Part shown: piece after piece, positions 63,323 through 64,000 of the stretch
Layout: the number at the start of each line of letters is the position of its first letter
Numbering within the stretch: position 1 is the first letter of the stretch
Origin: Paenibacillus sp. CF384
Lineage (GTDB): Bacteria > Bacillota > Bacilli > Paenibacillales > Paenibacillaceae
Assembly (NCBI RefSeq): GCF_900106745.1
Contig: NZ_FNNV01000020.1
Location: 1-64,000 of the forward strand
Length of the DNA: 64,000 nt
Direction: 5' to 3'
Program-made: the position numbers and the translations under genes
The notes under the pieces: generated by a model
What the model was told of the DNA's origin: nothing
Seen by the model: only the letters and a program-made list of their open reading frames with translations
Database searches by the model: none

Positions 63323-64000
63323 TCATGATTTTATGATGAGCGCCTTGTTCATCGGCATGACGCCTCTTGGACTCACATCAAACAATCGATTGCCGATCCA
63401 AGTGCCTTCGTATCGCTCGCCGGCTACGATTTCTTCCCGCTTCACGAGCTCCGCAGGAAAGGCCAACTCCACCGTCTCCCCCGCTTCCAGCCCCGCAATA
63501 ACCAAATACGGATGTGCAAGCCAAACACTCTGCTTACGCGGCGTATAGCAAGCAATCGCTTCTGCGGACAGCCAGCCCGGGACGCGGATATAGAGATCAC
63601 CGACTTGCTTCGGCTGTACGCGCAGCACGCCGGCCTCCGGCACTTCGTACTCCATCTTGACGTGCTCATTCTCCTTCGTCAGCCACAGATTGACGTAGAG
63701 CCGATCTCCGCTGAGCGAGGTCGCATGATCCCAGACCAAGTACAACCCTCGGCCTCCGGCGGCGCAGCAGCAAGCCATCGTATCCACTTTGCCGCGGTTG
63801 GAGAAATCATTCGGATTCATCCGCCCCGTGAAGCCGCCGCGATAACGCTTCGGCACGTTGCGATACGTGCGCGTCGGCGTGTCCGGCTTATCGGTCACTT
63901 CCCTCGCCCACGACACGTCTCGCACCTGAGAGGCAACGAGCGTATTGGCGAATCGATCCGCATCGTCCCAGCAGGCAATATTGCCGTTCTTCGCCAAGTA
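63323..64000 (-). CDS. C-terminal part of a glycosidase (GH127/DUF1680-like), truncated by window edge
   Basis: About 225 residues are visible and the frame is open to the window end, so the N-terminus lies outside. KVDTMACCCAAGGRGLYLVWDH holds a cysteine cluster resembling the zinc-binding cysteines of GH127-type enzymes, and LYIRVPGWLSAEA is typical of the following beta domain in this group. The family assignment is tentative. It leads the dioxygenase-dehydratase pair. Confidence 0.55.
   Translation of the reverse strand, partial: YLAKNGNIACWDDADRFANTLVASQVRDVSWAREVTDKPDTPTRTYRNVPKRYRGGFTGRMNPNDFSNRGKVDTMACCCAAGGRGLYLVWDHATSLSGDRLYVNLWLTKENEHVKMEYEVPEAGVLRVQPKQVGDLYIRVPGWLSAEAIACYTPRKQSVWLAHPYLVIAGLEAGETVELAFPAELVKREEIVAGERYEGTWIGNRLFDVSPRGVMPMNKALIIKS

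Overview
The window reads as chromosomal DNA from a saprophytic, spore-forming, aerobic Firmicute of the Paenibacillaceae (Paenibacillus or Cohnella type). The support is: strong AGGAGG ribosome sites with many TTG and GTG starts, moderate GC content, a caa3 oxidase operon in the Bacillus ctaCDEFG order, an S-layer-homology (SLH) protease, a YhcN/YlaJ-type spore lipoprotein, catabolite-responsive (cre) sites, and many glycosidases with LplB/YtcP-type sugar uptake genes. No rRNA, tRNA, CRISPR array, prophage or intact insertion sequence was seen. Most genes lie on the minus strand.

Layout. 0-10.2 kb: a six-hairpin glycosidase under a cre site, then a two-gene operon of secreted subtilases; one is an intact SLH-anchored protease, the other has lost its catalytic serine and oxyanion asparagine. 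10.9-15.3 kb: a YtrA-type GntR regulator with two ABC ATPases, two membrane proteins and a palindromic operator. 15.6-19.1 kb: an M24 peptidase-like protein, a small membrane protein, a GH36-type alpha-galactosidase and an orphan protein. 19.6-23.4 kb: glycolate oxidase GlcD/GlcF with a divergent FadR-type regulator. 23.5-29.4 kb: a rare-sugar operon (DUF4432 mutarotase, DeoR regulator, class I aldolase, Gfo/Idh oxidoreductase, PfkB kinase, lyxose-isomerase-family cupin) with three copies of a predicted DeoR operator. 29.8-35.2 kb: caa3 cytochrome oxidase. 35.6-38.3 kb: spore lipoprotein and a MarR-DoxX-pirin operon. 38.3-46.0 kb: GH4 glycosidase with AraC regulator, a SulP transporter without STAS domain, and an enolase-superfamily dehydratase next to a PhyH dioxygenase fused to HEAT repeats, with a divergent AraC regulator. 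46.1-51.2 kb: ECF sigma factor, membrane anti-sigma candidate and two ABC exporters in one operon. 51.3-59.3 kb: LacI regulator, GH35 beta-galactosidase and a sugar ABC transporter. 59.6-64 kb: an AT-rich secreted orphan, a stress protein, and a second PhyH plus enolase-superfamily pair following a glycosidase that runs off the window.

The most unusual signals are non-coding. Two intergenic regions (15.4 and 29.6 kb) each carry four TGTTGCA/TGCAACA palindromes whose centres are spaced exactly 51, 62 and 51 bp. Two others (19.3 and 60.4 kb) each carry a 185-bp element with four GTAACGGTTG-type sites in dyad-symmetric order at 50, 75 and 50 bp. These look like two families of dispersed 185-bp elements. 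The strongest protein-level signals are the active/dead subtilase pair and the repeated PhyH plus sugar-acid-dehydratase module.
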